NCBI GenBank assembly: GCA_040752025.1
Contig: JBFMFR010000010.1
Coordinates: forward strand, 62,001 to 126,000
Length of the DNA: 64,000 bases
From: JBFMFR01 sp040752025
Lineage (GTDB): Bacteria; Chloroflexota; Anaerolineae; Anaerolineales; UBA4823
Reading direction: 5' to 3'
Positions 1-8,700 of the stretch are shown here, piece after piece (positions within the stretch are counted from its first letter, which is position 1; each line of letters begins with the position of its first letter). Position numbers and translations under genes: made by a program. Under the pieces are notes generated by a model. It ran no database searches and was not told the origin of the DNA. It saw only the letters and a list, made by a program, of their open reading frames with translations.

Positions 1-1406
1 AGGTAAGGGCGCGTTTCCACCAACTCCCAGAAGTGCCCGGCATTTTCGCGGAAGTAGGCTTCTCCCAGGGCGCGCTCGCCGGCCTGCACGCCTTTCAGGT
101 AATATTCATAAGCTTCCCTGGCGCTCTCGGCTTCCTCATCTGCCAGCAGCACGTAGGCGTCGGCGCAGTCGGGCGAGACCTGCAACGCCTGGCGGGCCAG
201 GCGCAGGCGCTCATCGGCATCGTCCGATTCCCAGGCCTGGAAGACCAATTCCTGGGCTTCTTCCAGGGCCGGGTCCAGGGCTGCCAGCATCTCGATGAGG
301 TCCGCATCGTCTTCGAAATCTTCTTCCTCGATGTCCTCCAAATCGATGAAAAAGCCGTTTTCGAAATCCTGGCCCTCGAACAGGTCCTCGGGCAGCTCAC
401 CGGCGGGGTAGCGCAGCGCCAGGCTCAGGCTGCCATCGCAGGTATCCACCTTCAGGCTGGTCTCGATGGGGCGGTAATCCTGCTGCTCAGCGACCAGCAG
501 CTTGACGAAGCGCGGGATGGCGCGCAGCAGCGCCTCGTACTGCACCAGCTCCGGGCGGCTGGGGCGCAGCAGGTCGTCCGTAGTGTAGGTGATCGGCAGC
601 GGGTAGGCGTTCAGGGCGGCTACCGGCCAGCCGTGCTGTTCGATGCCGTCCAGGTCGGCTGCGGGGATCAGGCTGGCTTCTTCGAAGGAGAACGAACGCC
701 AGCCGCCGGGGCCCAGGCGCTCCAGCGGGTCTTCGAATTCCTGGTAAGAGCGCAGCACGCTCTGCCAATCGCTGTGCACGATCAGGCCGTACTGCATGCC
801 GGCGTTGCCCATCAACTGCACGAAGCGCTCTTCCCCGGAGGGCGAGAAGACCACCCCCACGGGCTGTGAGTCGGCCAGGTACTCCCAGGGTTCGGCGCGG
901 AAGTAGTCGGCCGCCGCCGCAAACAGGGCGCCGACCTGCTCGGGAGTCACGCCGGGCACCTCCAGCAGGCCGGGCAGGTCGGGCTGCTCGCTTTCGAAGT
1001 ATTCGTCGAACAGGTGGATCAGCTCGTCGACTTCCGCCGAGGGCGGCTGGTGGACGGCCTGGATGCCCAGCTCGCCGAGCAGGGGGGCCAGGGCCTGGGC
1101 GAACTGCGCTTCTTCGAAGACCACCTGCTGCGGGCGGTGGGGCTCGAGCCCGGAGCTCTTCTCCGGCTTGCGCATGGTTTTCAACAGCCAGTTCTGCACC
1201 TGGGCCTCGTCGGGCGGCTGGAGCACGATATCGTTGAACAGGATTTGCTTCTGCTCGGGGATGGTGACCAGGAAGATCAGCGGGCGAGTGGGCTGCTCGC
1301 CTTCTTCAGCGATCCAGGTGTGCAGTTGGCGGATGGTCAGGTGCCAGGCCAGCGCTTTTTGGGGCAGTTTGGCCAGGGCTTGTAAGGATTTTTTGCCAGG
1401 GGGCAT
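1..1406 (-). CDS. Hypothetical protein with TPR/ST7-like tail (3' end cut by window edge)
   Basis: An uninterrupted reading frame runs from an ATG at 1406 to the window edge, giving 468 codons without a stop. A GGAGGAA ribosome binding site lies 6 nt before the ATG. The N-terminal two thirds are globular with no motif I recognise. A strongly acidic stretch follows (LEDIEEEDFEDDAD). The visible C-terminal part (RLARQALQVSPDCADAYVLLAD...HFWELVETRPYL) matches in style the TPR/ST7-like tail of a widespread group of bacterial hypothetical proteins that continue past an ETRPYMRA-type motif, so only a short end is probably missing. No signal peptide is seen, so a cytosolic location is inferred. Function unknown. 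Transcribed divergently from the aminotransferase gene. Confidence 0.7.
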   Translation of the reverse strand, partial: MPPGKKSLQALAKLPQKALAWHLTIRQLHTWIAEEGEQPTRPLIFLVTIPEQKQILFNDIVLQPPDEAQVQNWLLKTMRKPEKSSGLEPHRPQQVVFEEAQFAQALAPLLGELGIQAVHQPPSAEVDELIHLFDEYFESEQPDLPGLLEVPGVTPEQVGALFAAAADYFRAEPWEYLADSQPVGVVFSPSGEERFVQLMGNAGMQYGLIVHSDWQSVLRSYQEFEDPLERLGPGGWRSFSFEEASLIPAADLDGIEQHGWPVAALNAYPLPITYTTDDLLRPSRPELVQYEALLRAIPRFVKLLVAEQQDYRPIETSLKVDTCDGSLSLALRYPAGELPEDLFEGQDFENGFFIDLEDIEEEDFEDDADLIEMLAALDPALEEAQELVFQAWESDDADERLRLARQALQVSPDCADAYVLLADEEAESAREAYEYYLKGVQAGERALGEAYFRENAGHFWELVETRPY

Positions 1407-1473
1407 AGAGTTCCTCCGGGAGTATGAATGCGTGCTTGCACAGTGGCATATTGTATCTCAAAACTGCCCCCCC

Positions 1474-1501
1474 TTGACTCTGGTTTGGATTGGGGCATAA
1501 T
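1474..1501 (+). promoter_or_regulatory. Putative promoter of the aminotransferase gene
   Basis: TTGACT (1474-1479), a 16-nt spacer and CATAAT (1496-1501) form a sigma-70-like promoter about 70 nt before the aminotransferase start. Transcription would begin near 1508, just before the hairpin at 1513-1546. Seen by eye only. Confidence 0.4.
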
Positions 1502-1512
1502 TGGTTGAGACC

Positions 1513-1546
1513 AGACTTGGCAGGTTTCTAAAAACCTGTCAGGTCT
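1513..1546 (+). repeat. AAACCTGTCAGGTCT-family palindrome in the aminotransferase leader
   Basis: Arms 1513-1527 and 1532-1546 pair over 15 positions with two G.U-type mismatches around a CTAA loop. The right arm is identical to the repeat at 10950-10964. It sits 21 nt before the aminotransferase ATG, so it would fold in the 5' leader. Confidence 0.6.
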
Positions 1547-1567
1547 TGATTACGCGAGGCAAACAGC

Positions 1568-2416
1568 ATGTCGATTTACACCTGGAAGCTACATCTCAAG
1601 CCCGGCTCCTTCGAGTTGGAGCGCCTGGATTTACCCGGCGCGGCCAGCCTGGATGAGGTCTCGGCGCGGCTGCCGGGCGGGGCCTACACCACGCTGCGCA
1701 CCTACCGGCGCAGCCAGGCGCTGGGCCTGCCAGCGCATTTGCAGCGCCTGCAAGACACTACCCGGCTGGCGGGGCATGCCTGGCAGTTGGACGCGCCCCT
1801 GCTGCGGGCGGCGCTGCGCCGGGCGCTGGAGTCGCTCTCCGCCGCCGGCGATCTGCGCCTGCGCCTGACGGTGGATTTCGAAAACCAGCCGGGGCAGGTT
1901 TACCTGACTGCCCAGGATTTGCAGGCCCTGCCAGACGCGCTTTACCAGCAGGGAGCGCGCGTGGTGACCTGTGACTTGCAGCGCTGGCTGCCGCAGGCCA
2001 AGCTGACACGCTTCATCGCCCGCGCCGGCCAGGTGCGCGCCGGGCTGCCTGCGGAGGTCAACGAAGCCATCATGGTCGACCCGCAGGGCCGGCTGATGGA
2101 AGGCCTGAGCAGCAACTTCTTCGCCGTAAAGGACGGCGTGTTGTGGACGGCTGGGGAGGGGGTCTTGGGCGGGGTGACGCGCAGCATTGTAATGGGAAAC
2201 GTCCAGCGCCTGGGACTGCCGATCAACTTGCAGCCGGTTCGCCGGGCGCAGATCCCCGAACTGGAAGAAGCCTTTATCACCAGCTCCAGCCGGGCAGTGC
2301 TGCCGCTGGCGCATATCGACCAGGTGGTGATCGCCAGCGGGCAGCCGGGTACGCTGACGCGCCGCTTGATGGCCGCTTACCAGGCCTACCTGGACGAGCA
2401 TTTGGAGCCGGTCTAA
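1568..2416 (+). CDS. Class IV PLP-dependent aminotransferase (branched-chain aminotransferase / ADC lyase family)
   Basis: 282 aa, the usual length for fold-type IV PLP enzymes. These either transaminate branched-chain or D-amino acids, or remove pyruvate from 4-amino-4-deoxychorismate in folate synthesis. Family landmarks in order: R44 region in the small domain; K145 (PQAKLTRF), the expected Schiff-base lysine; NEAIMVDPQGRLMEGLSSNFF at about 165-185, with E179 at the pyridine-nitrogen position; GVLGGVTR at about 198-205, the phosphate-binding loop; and a C-terminal ITSSSRAVLPLAHID block. A putative promoter and a leader hairpin precede it. It ends 4 nt into the convergent gene at 2413. The substrate cannot be settled from sequence; no pabA/pabB neighbour supports a folate role. 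Confidence 0.85.
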   Translation: MSIYTWKLHLKPGSFELERLDLPGAASLDEVSARLPGGAYTTLRTYRRSQALGLPAHLQRLQDTTRLAGHAWQLDAPLLRAALRRALESLSAAGDLRLRLTVDFENQPGQVYLTAQDLQALPDALYQQGARVVTCDLQRWLPQAKLTRFIARAGQVRAGLPAEVNEAIMVDPQGRLMEGLSSNFFAVKDGVLWTAGEGVLGGVTRSIVMGNVQRLGLPINLQPVRRAQIPELEEAFITSSSRAVLPLAHIDQVVIASGQPGTLTRRLMAAYQAYLDEHLEPV

Positions 2417-3951
2417 TCGCGATAGGCACTCTGCTGGGCGTTGGCCACCAGCGACATCACCAGGAAAATGAAGGGCAGCATCAGCAGCGGGATCCACAGC
2501 AGGTCGCGCAGGTGCACGGCGTCCGGCGTGGCGGGCTGTGCCGCCGCCGGTTGGATGGCGTCGGTTGGGGGCGCCGCCTCGGCCGGTGGGAGCGCTTCTT
2601 CGCTCTGGTCCAGCCAGTCTTCGACGTTAGTTTCGATCTGCGCCTCGCCCAGCCCGGCCCAGCTTTTCAGCAAGCTCTCCAGTTCACCGCGGCGCGCCGC
2701 CATCTCGACCGGCAGGGCCACGACGCGCAGCAGGGCCGGGTCGCCCGGGTAGACCTGTTCGCCGGCAGCGATGTGCCAGCGCAGCGGCAGGCTGTAGATG
2801 CCGGGCTCGGCGTAGCCGCCCAGTTGCAGGCTGAACTGCGCCTGCCCGCCGCTCTCCACCGGGCGCTCGAAGGCCAGCGCTTGCTGGGCGCCCAGGGGGT
2901 TCTTCTCCAGCACGAAGCGCTGTTCCTCGGGCAGCCACACCTGGCTGCCGGTGTTGGTCAGGGTGAATTCCAGCTCCAGCGGGTCCCCGGCGACCAGCAC
3001 CAGCCAGGGCGGCGCCCCGGCTGCGGAGGCTGAGACCGGCGGGTTGACCTCGGCCGGCGTGGGCAGGGCGGTGGGGCGGGCGGCGGTGCGGGCGGGCGAG
3101 GCCGCCCGCATGGCCAGCGCCTGGGGGATCAGGCGCTCGGATTTGAGGTAGCCCTCGCCCTGGCAGGTCAATTGGGCCGAGCCGCCGCCGTCCAGCATCA
3201 TCACCTTCTCGGCGCCGAAGTCGCGCAGCACGCTGGCCACCTCGCTCTGCACGGCGGTGGCCGTGTTGAGCATCAGGAAGATTTCGAACGCCCCGTCGCC
3301 GTTCCCGTCCGCCAGGCCGACGAAGGTGCGCCCCACGGCGTACTTGGCGCGCTTGTTGGCTTCCTCGGTCAGCCCGGCCAGGATGTCCGGGGCGGACGAG
3401 CCGTACAGCGCCTCCTGGGTCAGGGGCGTGATGTCCGCCCGCTCGCCCCACAGCTCGAGCATCAGTTTCTGCTCGGGGTACTGTTCGATCGCCCAGCCGT
3501 CGCTGATCACCTGCCCGTCGACCTTGAGCGGGAAAGCCAGGCGGGTGGGGGCCTCGGGCATGTAGAAGAAGCCGCCGTTGGCCACGCAGAAAGTGTTCGG
3601 GTGCTCGGCCACCGCCTGCCGCCAAAACATCGCCAGGGGCTGCAAGCTGAAGCGCGGGTCGGCCCCGCCGTACACGCCCTTGTTGGGGCGCGGCTCGATC
3701 ACCTGGGCGTACTGCAACCTCACCCGCGCCCCGGCGCGCAGGTCCAGCACCTGGACGTAATCGGGCGAGCCGTTGGGGTAATCTTTCTGATACAGCTCGG
3801 CGCCTTCCGCCGAGAGCAGCAGCTCGAAGCCGGGCGGGATGGTGACGCCCGGCGGCGCGGCCAGTGCGCCGCGCCAGGGCAGGCCCAGGAGCAGCAGGCC
3901 GAATAACAGGAACAGGGAAAAACGGTGTTTCAACATCCAGATTTTGTCCAC
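2413..3951 (-). CDS. Exported phosphodiester glycosidase (NAGPA/DUF2233) family protein, membrane-anchored
   Basis: 512 aa. An N-terminal hydrophobic signal (LFLLFGLLLLGLP, about residues 13-25) is followed by AAPPG, suggesting export. The central 60-290 region resembles the phosphodiester glycosidase domain of mammalian uncovering enzyme and bacterial DUF2233 proteins: a CVANGGFFYMP motif near 127 and the hallmark VMMLDGGGSAQL motif near 258. Family members cleave sugar phosphodiesters. A Pro/Ala-rich linker, a beta-rich Ig-like region (about 320-420) and a C-terminal membrane helix (LLWIPLLMLPFIFLVM, about 483-500) with a short tail follow. The second ATG (residue 6) is an equally good start; neither has a clear ribosome binding site. 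The overlap with the convergent aminotransferase is 4 nt. The physiological substrate is unknown. Confidence 0.8.
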   Translation of the reverse strand: MDKIWMLKHRFSLFLLFGLLLLGLPWRGALAAPPGVTIPPGFELLLSAEGAELYQKDYPNGSPDYVQVLDLRAGARVRLQYAQVIEPRPNKGVYGGADPRFSLQPLAMFWRQAVAEHPNTFCVANGGFFYMPEAPTRLAFPLKVDGQVISDGWAIEQYPEQKLMLELWGERADITPLTQEALYGSSAPDILAGLTEEANKRAKYAVGRTFVGLADGNGDGAFEIFLMLNTATAVQSEVASVLRDFGAEKVMMLDGGGSAQLTCQGEGYLKSERLIPQALAMRAASPARTAARPTALPTPAEVNPPVSASAAGAPPWLVLVAGDPLELEFTLTNTGSQVWLPEEQRFVLEKNPLGAQQALAFERPVESGGQAQFSLQLGGYAEPGIYSLPLRWHIAAGEQVYPGDPALLRVVALPVEMAARRGELESLLKSWAGLGEAQIETNVEDWLDQSEEALPPAEAAPPTDAIQPAAAQPATPDAVHLRDLLWIPLLMLPFIFLVMSLVANAQQSAYRD

Positions 3952-4050
3952 AGATTGGCGCAGCGCGCTCGCAGATTATACCGAATTTGTTGTTGGTGGT
4001 GAGGGATGCTGCGCCAATCTGTCGCCAGTATTGTAATTAGAACAAATATT

Positions 4051-5256
4051 CTAGTCAAGAGGCGCGGGGGGTGATTTCACCGCGCCCTGGATGTGCAGGT
4101 AGCGCAGCGCGGTGAAGCTGAAATACGACAGCGGGTAGTGCTGCAGGTCGGTGGTGTGAGCGTTCACCAGCAGGCTGCCCCCACTGGCGCATTCACCCCC
4201 CGGCTGGCGGGCGACCACGATGACTTCGTGGAACCAGCCGGAGAGGCCGTAAAGCTGCACCACATCCCCGGGCTGCAGGGCGCAGGCGCTGCGGACGGCC
4301 TGCCCGACCGGCCCCGGCCCGCGCCGGAAGCGCAGGAAGGCGGCGAAGGCGTCCACCCGCACCCAGGGCAGCGAGCCGCTGTGGCTGAAGGAATCGTAGT
4401 ACCAGCCGCGGGCGTAGTCCCCGGGCGGGGTTATAACCTGCCCTGCCCCGGCGTAGACCGCCTGCGAGACGAAGTTGGCGCAGTCGTAGCCCGGCTCGTC
4501 ATGGTAGGCCGGGTTGCGCCAGGTCTCCGGGTCCGTGTTCCAGTTCCCCCAGGCCTCGGCGTAGGCCGCCGCCGCCGCCCGGTCGTAGCGCGCCAGCCTC
4601 AGCCCGGGCGGCTGGCGCGGCGCCGGGCCCCCCGGGCGGGCCAGGGCCGGATCGTTTACCTGGCGCCGCGCCTGGATGCGCCCCAGCAGGCGTTCGGCCG
4701 GCACGCCCGCCAGGACGAAAGCCAGCTCGTCGACGTAGGCGTCGCCGACCAGCTTCCAGCCTTCGGGCTGGCGCTGCAAGCGCAGGGTATGCGCCAGGCG
4801 CCCCAGGCGCGACTCCTGCGGGGCCAGGGCCTGGAAGACCACCGCGTGGCTCTCGTACAGGCGCGCCTGGGCCAGGGTCCCCTGTATCTCAACGCTTTCG
4901 TAATCCAGCCAGAAGTGGTAATCCTGGTAGCCGAGTTGGAAGGCTTCCGCCAGGGCCAGCTCGACCGCCTGGCGCTCCCGGGCGCCGCCCAGCCAGTCCT
5001 GCGCCTCGGCGCTCTCGCCCGCCAGGAAGTCCAAATCCACGGCCTGCCCCAGGCGCAGGCTCTCGTAGCGCACCTGGAAATAAGTCTGGATGGCGTTCTC
5101 GACCTTGGCCCGCTCGGGGATCGTCGGGTCGCCCTGGGCCTCCTGGTAGGCGGCGCGCAGTTGCTCGGCGCTGGGGTAGGGCGGGGCGGCGAGGCTGGCT
5201 GAGGGTGAGGTGAACAGGGTTGTGATGAGCAGGGCCAGGATTAGCACGGGGCGCAT
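4051..5256 (-). CDS. Secreted amidase-domain protein (Amidase_6-like putative cell-wall hydrolase)
   Basis: 401 aa from the ATG at 5256. I prefer it to upstream starts because it begins directly with a signal peptide (MRPVLILALLITTLF...SLAAPP) and avoids overlap with the small gene at 5321. The first 200 residues have no recognised fold. From about 222 the protein matches the Amidase_6 pattern: many A/Y residues, then YDCANFVSQA with putative catalytic C259, LQPGDVVQLYG...WFHEVIVV with the histidine, and a final NAHTTDL block. Family members are papain-like NlpC/P60-superfamily enzymes, usually extracytoplasmic and thought to cut peptide or amide bonds in cell walls. The 3' end has no obvious terminator, and the 99 bases to the next minus-strand stop are featureless. 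Confidence 0.78.
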   Translation of the reverse strand: MRPVLILALLITTLFTSPSASLAAPPYPSAEQLRAAYQEAQGDPTIPERAKVENAIQTYFQVRYESLRLGQAVDLDFLAGESAEAQDWLGGARERQAVELALAEAFQLGYQDYHFWLDYESVEIQGTLAQARLYESHAVVFQALAPQESRLGRLAHTLRLQRQPEGWKLVGDAYVDELAFVLAGVPAERLLGRIQARRQVNDPALARPGGPAPRQPPGLRLARYDRAAAAAYAEAWGNWNTDPETWRNPAYHDEPGYDCANFVSQAVYAGAGQVITPPGDYARGWYYDSFSHSGSLPWVRVDAFAAFLRFRRGPGPVGQAVRSACALQPGDVVQLYGLSGWFHEVIVVARQPGGECASGGSLLVNAHTTDLQHYPLSYFSFTALRYLHIQGAVKSPPAPLD

Positions 5257-5320
5257 GATGGCGGATCGTACAAAAACCGGGAGATTTTTGTACACGGATT
5301 TACCGGATGAGCACCGATTC

Positions 5321-5509
5321 TTATTCTTGAAATTCATGCTCATACATAGTATCGCCAACTTCCCGCATGTCATCCTGCAAGGCCTGGGTCAAAGCCGGCA
5401 TGCTGGCAAAATCCTGGTAGCGCCCGGCTCGCAAATCCTCTTCTGCGGCCTGCTCGCCTTGCTGCCAGCGCGGGGTCCAAAAATAAGCCTGGGTGTGGTC
5501 AATAGTCAT
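5321..5509 (-). CDS. Small orphan protein resembling the C-terminal tail of AbrB/MazE-type antitoxins
   Basis: 62 aa starting at the ATG at 5509 (MTIDHTQAYFWTPRWQQGEQ). The pattern FWTPxWQxGExxAxxDLxAGR is one I recognise from the toxin-binding C-terminal tail of MazE/AbrB-fold antitoxins. The DNA-binding swapped-hairpin domain that should precede it is absent: the in-frame upstream codons to 5740 have no AbrB sequence. No toxin gene lies nearby. It may be a real free-standing small protein or the surviving 3' end of a decayed antitoxin gene. The ribosome binding site is weak (AAAGG). Family assignment is from memory of the motif and moderately sure. Confidence 0.45.
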   Translation of the reverse strand: MTIDHTQAYFWTPRWQQGEQAAEEDLRAGRYQDFASMPALTQALQDDMREVGDTMYEHEFQE

Positions 5510-5771
5510 TGCGGGGCCTTTGAATTTCGGAAATCTGGGTAAGCCGATTTTACTATGGTTTGTGCTAAAAGCTGGCTGCAAACCAACCTCCCCATCGAAT
5601 AATGGTAGGGGCGGGTCTGCCAGCTCTGGCAAGCTTACCCCATCCTCCCAACCTCTCCTCTGGCCTGCAGCGCGCTTCCGGCGACTCGACCCGCTCTTGT
5701 GCACGCCATCCACCGCCATTGAATGATAAAATACCCCCACATCATCCCGCCTGGATCAGGAGGCAAAACCC

Positions 5772-8700
5772 ATGGGATTCGACCTGGACACCTGGAAAGC
5801 ACAACTGGCGCAGCGCCTGCCGGGCTGGCGGGCGCGCATGCAGCGCGCCGGCGTGGATTCAGTTTATGCCTTTATCTCGGCCGCCGCCCTGTGGCCGGTG
5901 GTCGAGGCCGCCCGGGGCGGCGAATGGGCCGCCCTGGCCGAGCTGGGGAAGGTGGCCGCCGCGGTGGGCACCAACCTGCTTGCCAACCAGATTCAGAACT
6001 GGAAAGACGAAAGCGATGCGGCCCGGCAGTTGCAAGAGGCCGCCTCGCAGCAGCCCGACTTGCGCAACGAACTGGATGCCGTCTTGCAGAAGCTGGAGGC
6101 CATTTCCCTGGCAGGGGCTCGTTTGAGCGAGGCGGAGCGGGATTGGTTTGTAAACGCCCTGCGCGCCGAGCTGCAGCAGGCCGGCAGCGCTTTGCAGATC
6201 GTCGAAGGCGATTACCTGGAGAGCGGCGCCATCCAGGTCAATTTGCGTGTAGATAGCATTTCGAACGTCAGCGGCGGGCAGGTCAACCTGGCCGGACGAG
6301 ATGTGATCCACAACTACGCCTCGCCCGGCGACGACCCCGCCGCCCTGCGCCGGGCCTACCTGGAGCGCATCGTCGCCGCCACCAGCCACCTCTCGCTCAG
6401 CGGCATCGATCCCAAGGCGGCCAGCGAGGCCGGGCAGCGCCTCGACCTGGGGGCGGTCTACACTGCCCTGCTGACCCTCACCAGCGGAGAGCACTCGCGC
6501 GGGGAGCGCGGCGAGGTGGCCCCCGAGCGCTCGCCGCGCCGCCTGTCGGCCCTGGCGCTGCTCGACCGGGAGGCGCGCCTGGTGCTGCTGGGCGACCCCG
6601 GCAGCGGCAAGAGCACCTTCGTCAATTTCGTGGCTCTGTGCCTGGCGGGCGAAGCCCTGGGCCGCCCGGACGCCAACCTGGCCCTGCTCAAAGCCCCCCT
6701 GCCGCCGGACGAGGATGAGCGCCGTAAGGGAGATGAAAAGCCCGCCGCCCAGCCCTGGAGCCACGCCGCCTTGCTGCCCGTGCGCGTCATCCTGCGCGAT
6801 TTCGCCGCCCGCGGCCTGCCCGAGCCAGGCCAGCCGGCCGCCGCCAAACACCTGTGGGATTTCATCGCCGCCGAGCTGCGCGCCGCCGCCCTGGGCGATT
6901 TCGAGAAGCACCTGGTGCGCGAACTGCGCCAATCCGGCGGCCTGCTCCTGCTGGACGGGCTGGACGAGGTGCCCGAGGCCGGGCAGCGCCGGGCGCAGAT
7001 CAAGGCGTGCGTGGATGAGTTCGCCAAAGCCTTCCCGCGCTGCCGCATCCTGGTTACCAGCCGCACCTACGCCTACCAGAAGCAGGACTGGCGCCTGCCG
7101 GGCTTCACCGAGGCCGTGCTGGCCCCCTTCAGCCGCGGGCAGATCGAGCAGTTCGTCGAGCGCTGGTACGCTCACATCGGCGGGCTGCGCGGCCTGCCGC
7201 CCGCCGACGCCCAGGGGCGCGCCGAGCTGCTCAAGCGCGCCATCGTCGCCAGCGACCGCCTGTACGCCCTGGCCGAGCGCCCGCTGCTGCTGACCCTGAT
7301 GGCCAGCCTGCACGCCTGGCGCGGCGGCTCGCTGCCCGAGAAGCGCGAAGAACTCTACAGCGACACCGTCGACCTGCTGTTGGACTGGTGGGAGAGCCCC
7401 AAGGTGGTGCGCGACGCCCGCGGCCAGGTGCTGGACAGCCAGCCCAGCCTGGCCGAGTGGCTCAAGGTCGACCGCCAGAAGGTGCGCGAGCTGCTCAACC
7501 GCCTGGCCTTCGAGGCCCACGCTGCCCAGCCGGACTTGCAGGGCACCGCCGACGTGGCCGAGGGCGATTTGGTGACCGGCCTGCTGGAGCTGAGTAAAAA
7601 CCCGGATACCCGCCCGGCGCGCCTGGTGGAGTACCTCAGCGCCCGCGCCGGGCTGCTGCTGCCGCGCGGCGCAAGCGTGTACACCTTCCCGCACCGCACC
7701 TTTCAAGAGTACCTGGCGGCCTGCTACCTGACCGACCACGATTTCCCCGAGGGGGCGGCCGACCTGGTCTGCCAGGACTTCAACCGCTGGCGCGAGGTGG
7801 TCTTGCTGGCCGGGGCCAAGGCCGCCCGCGGCACCGCCTCGGCCATCTGGTCGCTGGTGGACGCCTTGTGTTATCAGGATGCGCCCCAGTCACCCGGAGA
7901 CTGGCAGTCTCCGGGTGACTTGCAGGGTGACTTGACTGCGCAGTGGGCGGCGCACCTGGCCGGGCAGGCCCTGGTGGAGACGGTCAACCTGGAGGGCGTC
8001 TCCGAGCGCAACCGGCCCAAGGTGCAGCGCACGCAGCGCTGGCTGGCGCACCTCCTGCGCAGCGGGGCCCTGCCGGCGCTGGAGCGCGCCCGCGCCGGCG
8101 ACAGCCTGGCGCGCCTGGGCGACCCGCGCTTCGACCCGGCGCGCTGGTATCTGCCCGCCGAGCCGCTGCTGGGCTTCGTGCATATCCCCGCCGGGCCGTT
8201 CCGGATGGGCAGCGATAAGCGCCGGGACTCACAGGCTGACGATGACGAACTGCCGCAGCACGAAGTGCGCCTGGAGGATTACTGGCTGGGGCGCTTCCCG
8301 GTGACCGTGGCCCAGTTCCGCGCCTTCGTGCAGGACAGCCGCCACCGGCCGCAGGAGAAACGCAGCCTGGAAGGCCTCGATAATCACCCCGTGGTGTATG
8401 TAACCTGGTACGATGCCATCGCTTACTGCCAGTGGTTGAGCGGCAAACTGCAAGCGCAGGCCCGGCGGGTGCTGCAGGGCGGCGGGCCTGCGCTGGATGA
8501 GATCAGCCTGGCTTTCTGGCAGGGACTGGCGCAGGGGAATTTGCAGGTCACGCTGCCCAGCGAAGCCGAATGGGAGAAAGCTGCCCGCGGCGCGGATGGG
8601 CGCACCTATCCCTGGGGGGACGATTTCGACCCGGACAAGACCAACACCGTCGAGACCGGCATCGGGGGCGCCAGTACCGTGGGCTGCTTCCCCGCCGGGG

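Noticed and set aside
33..869. 278-codon ORF on + at the window start
   Set aside because: Antisense to the gene read through 1-1406 minus, which has a good ribosome binding site and a conserved tail.
2143..3033. 296-codon ORF on +
   Set aside because: Overlaps the class IV aminotransferase and phosphodiester glycosidase, both recognisable.
5859..7739. 626-codon ORF on - opposite the NACHT gene
   Set aside because: Antisense shadow caused by high GC; the plus strand has Walker motifs and the VR.
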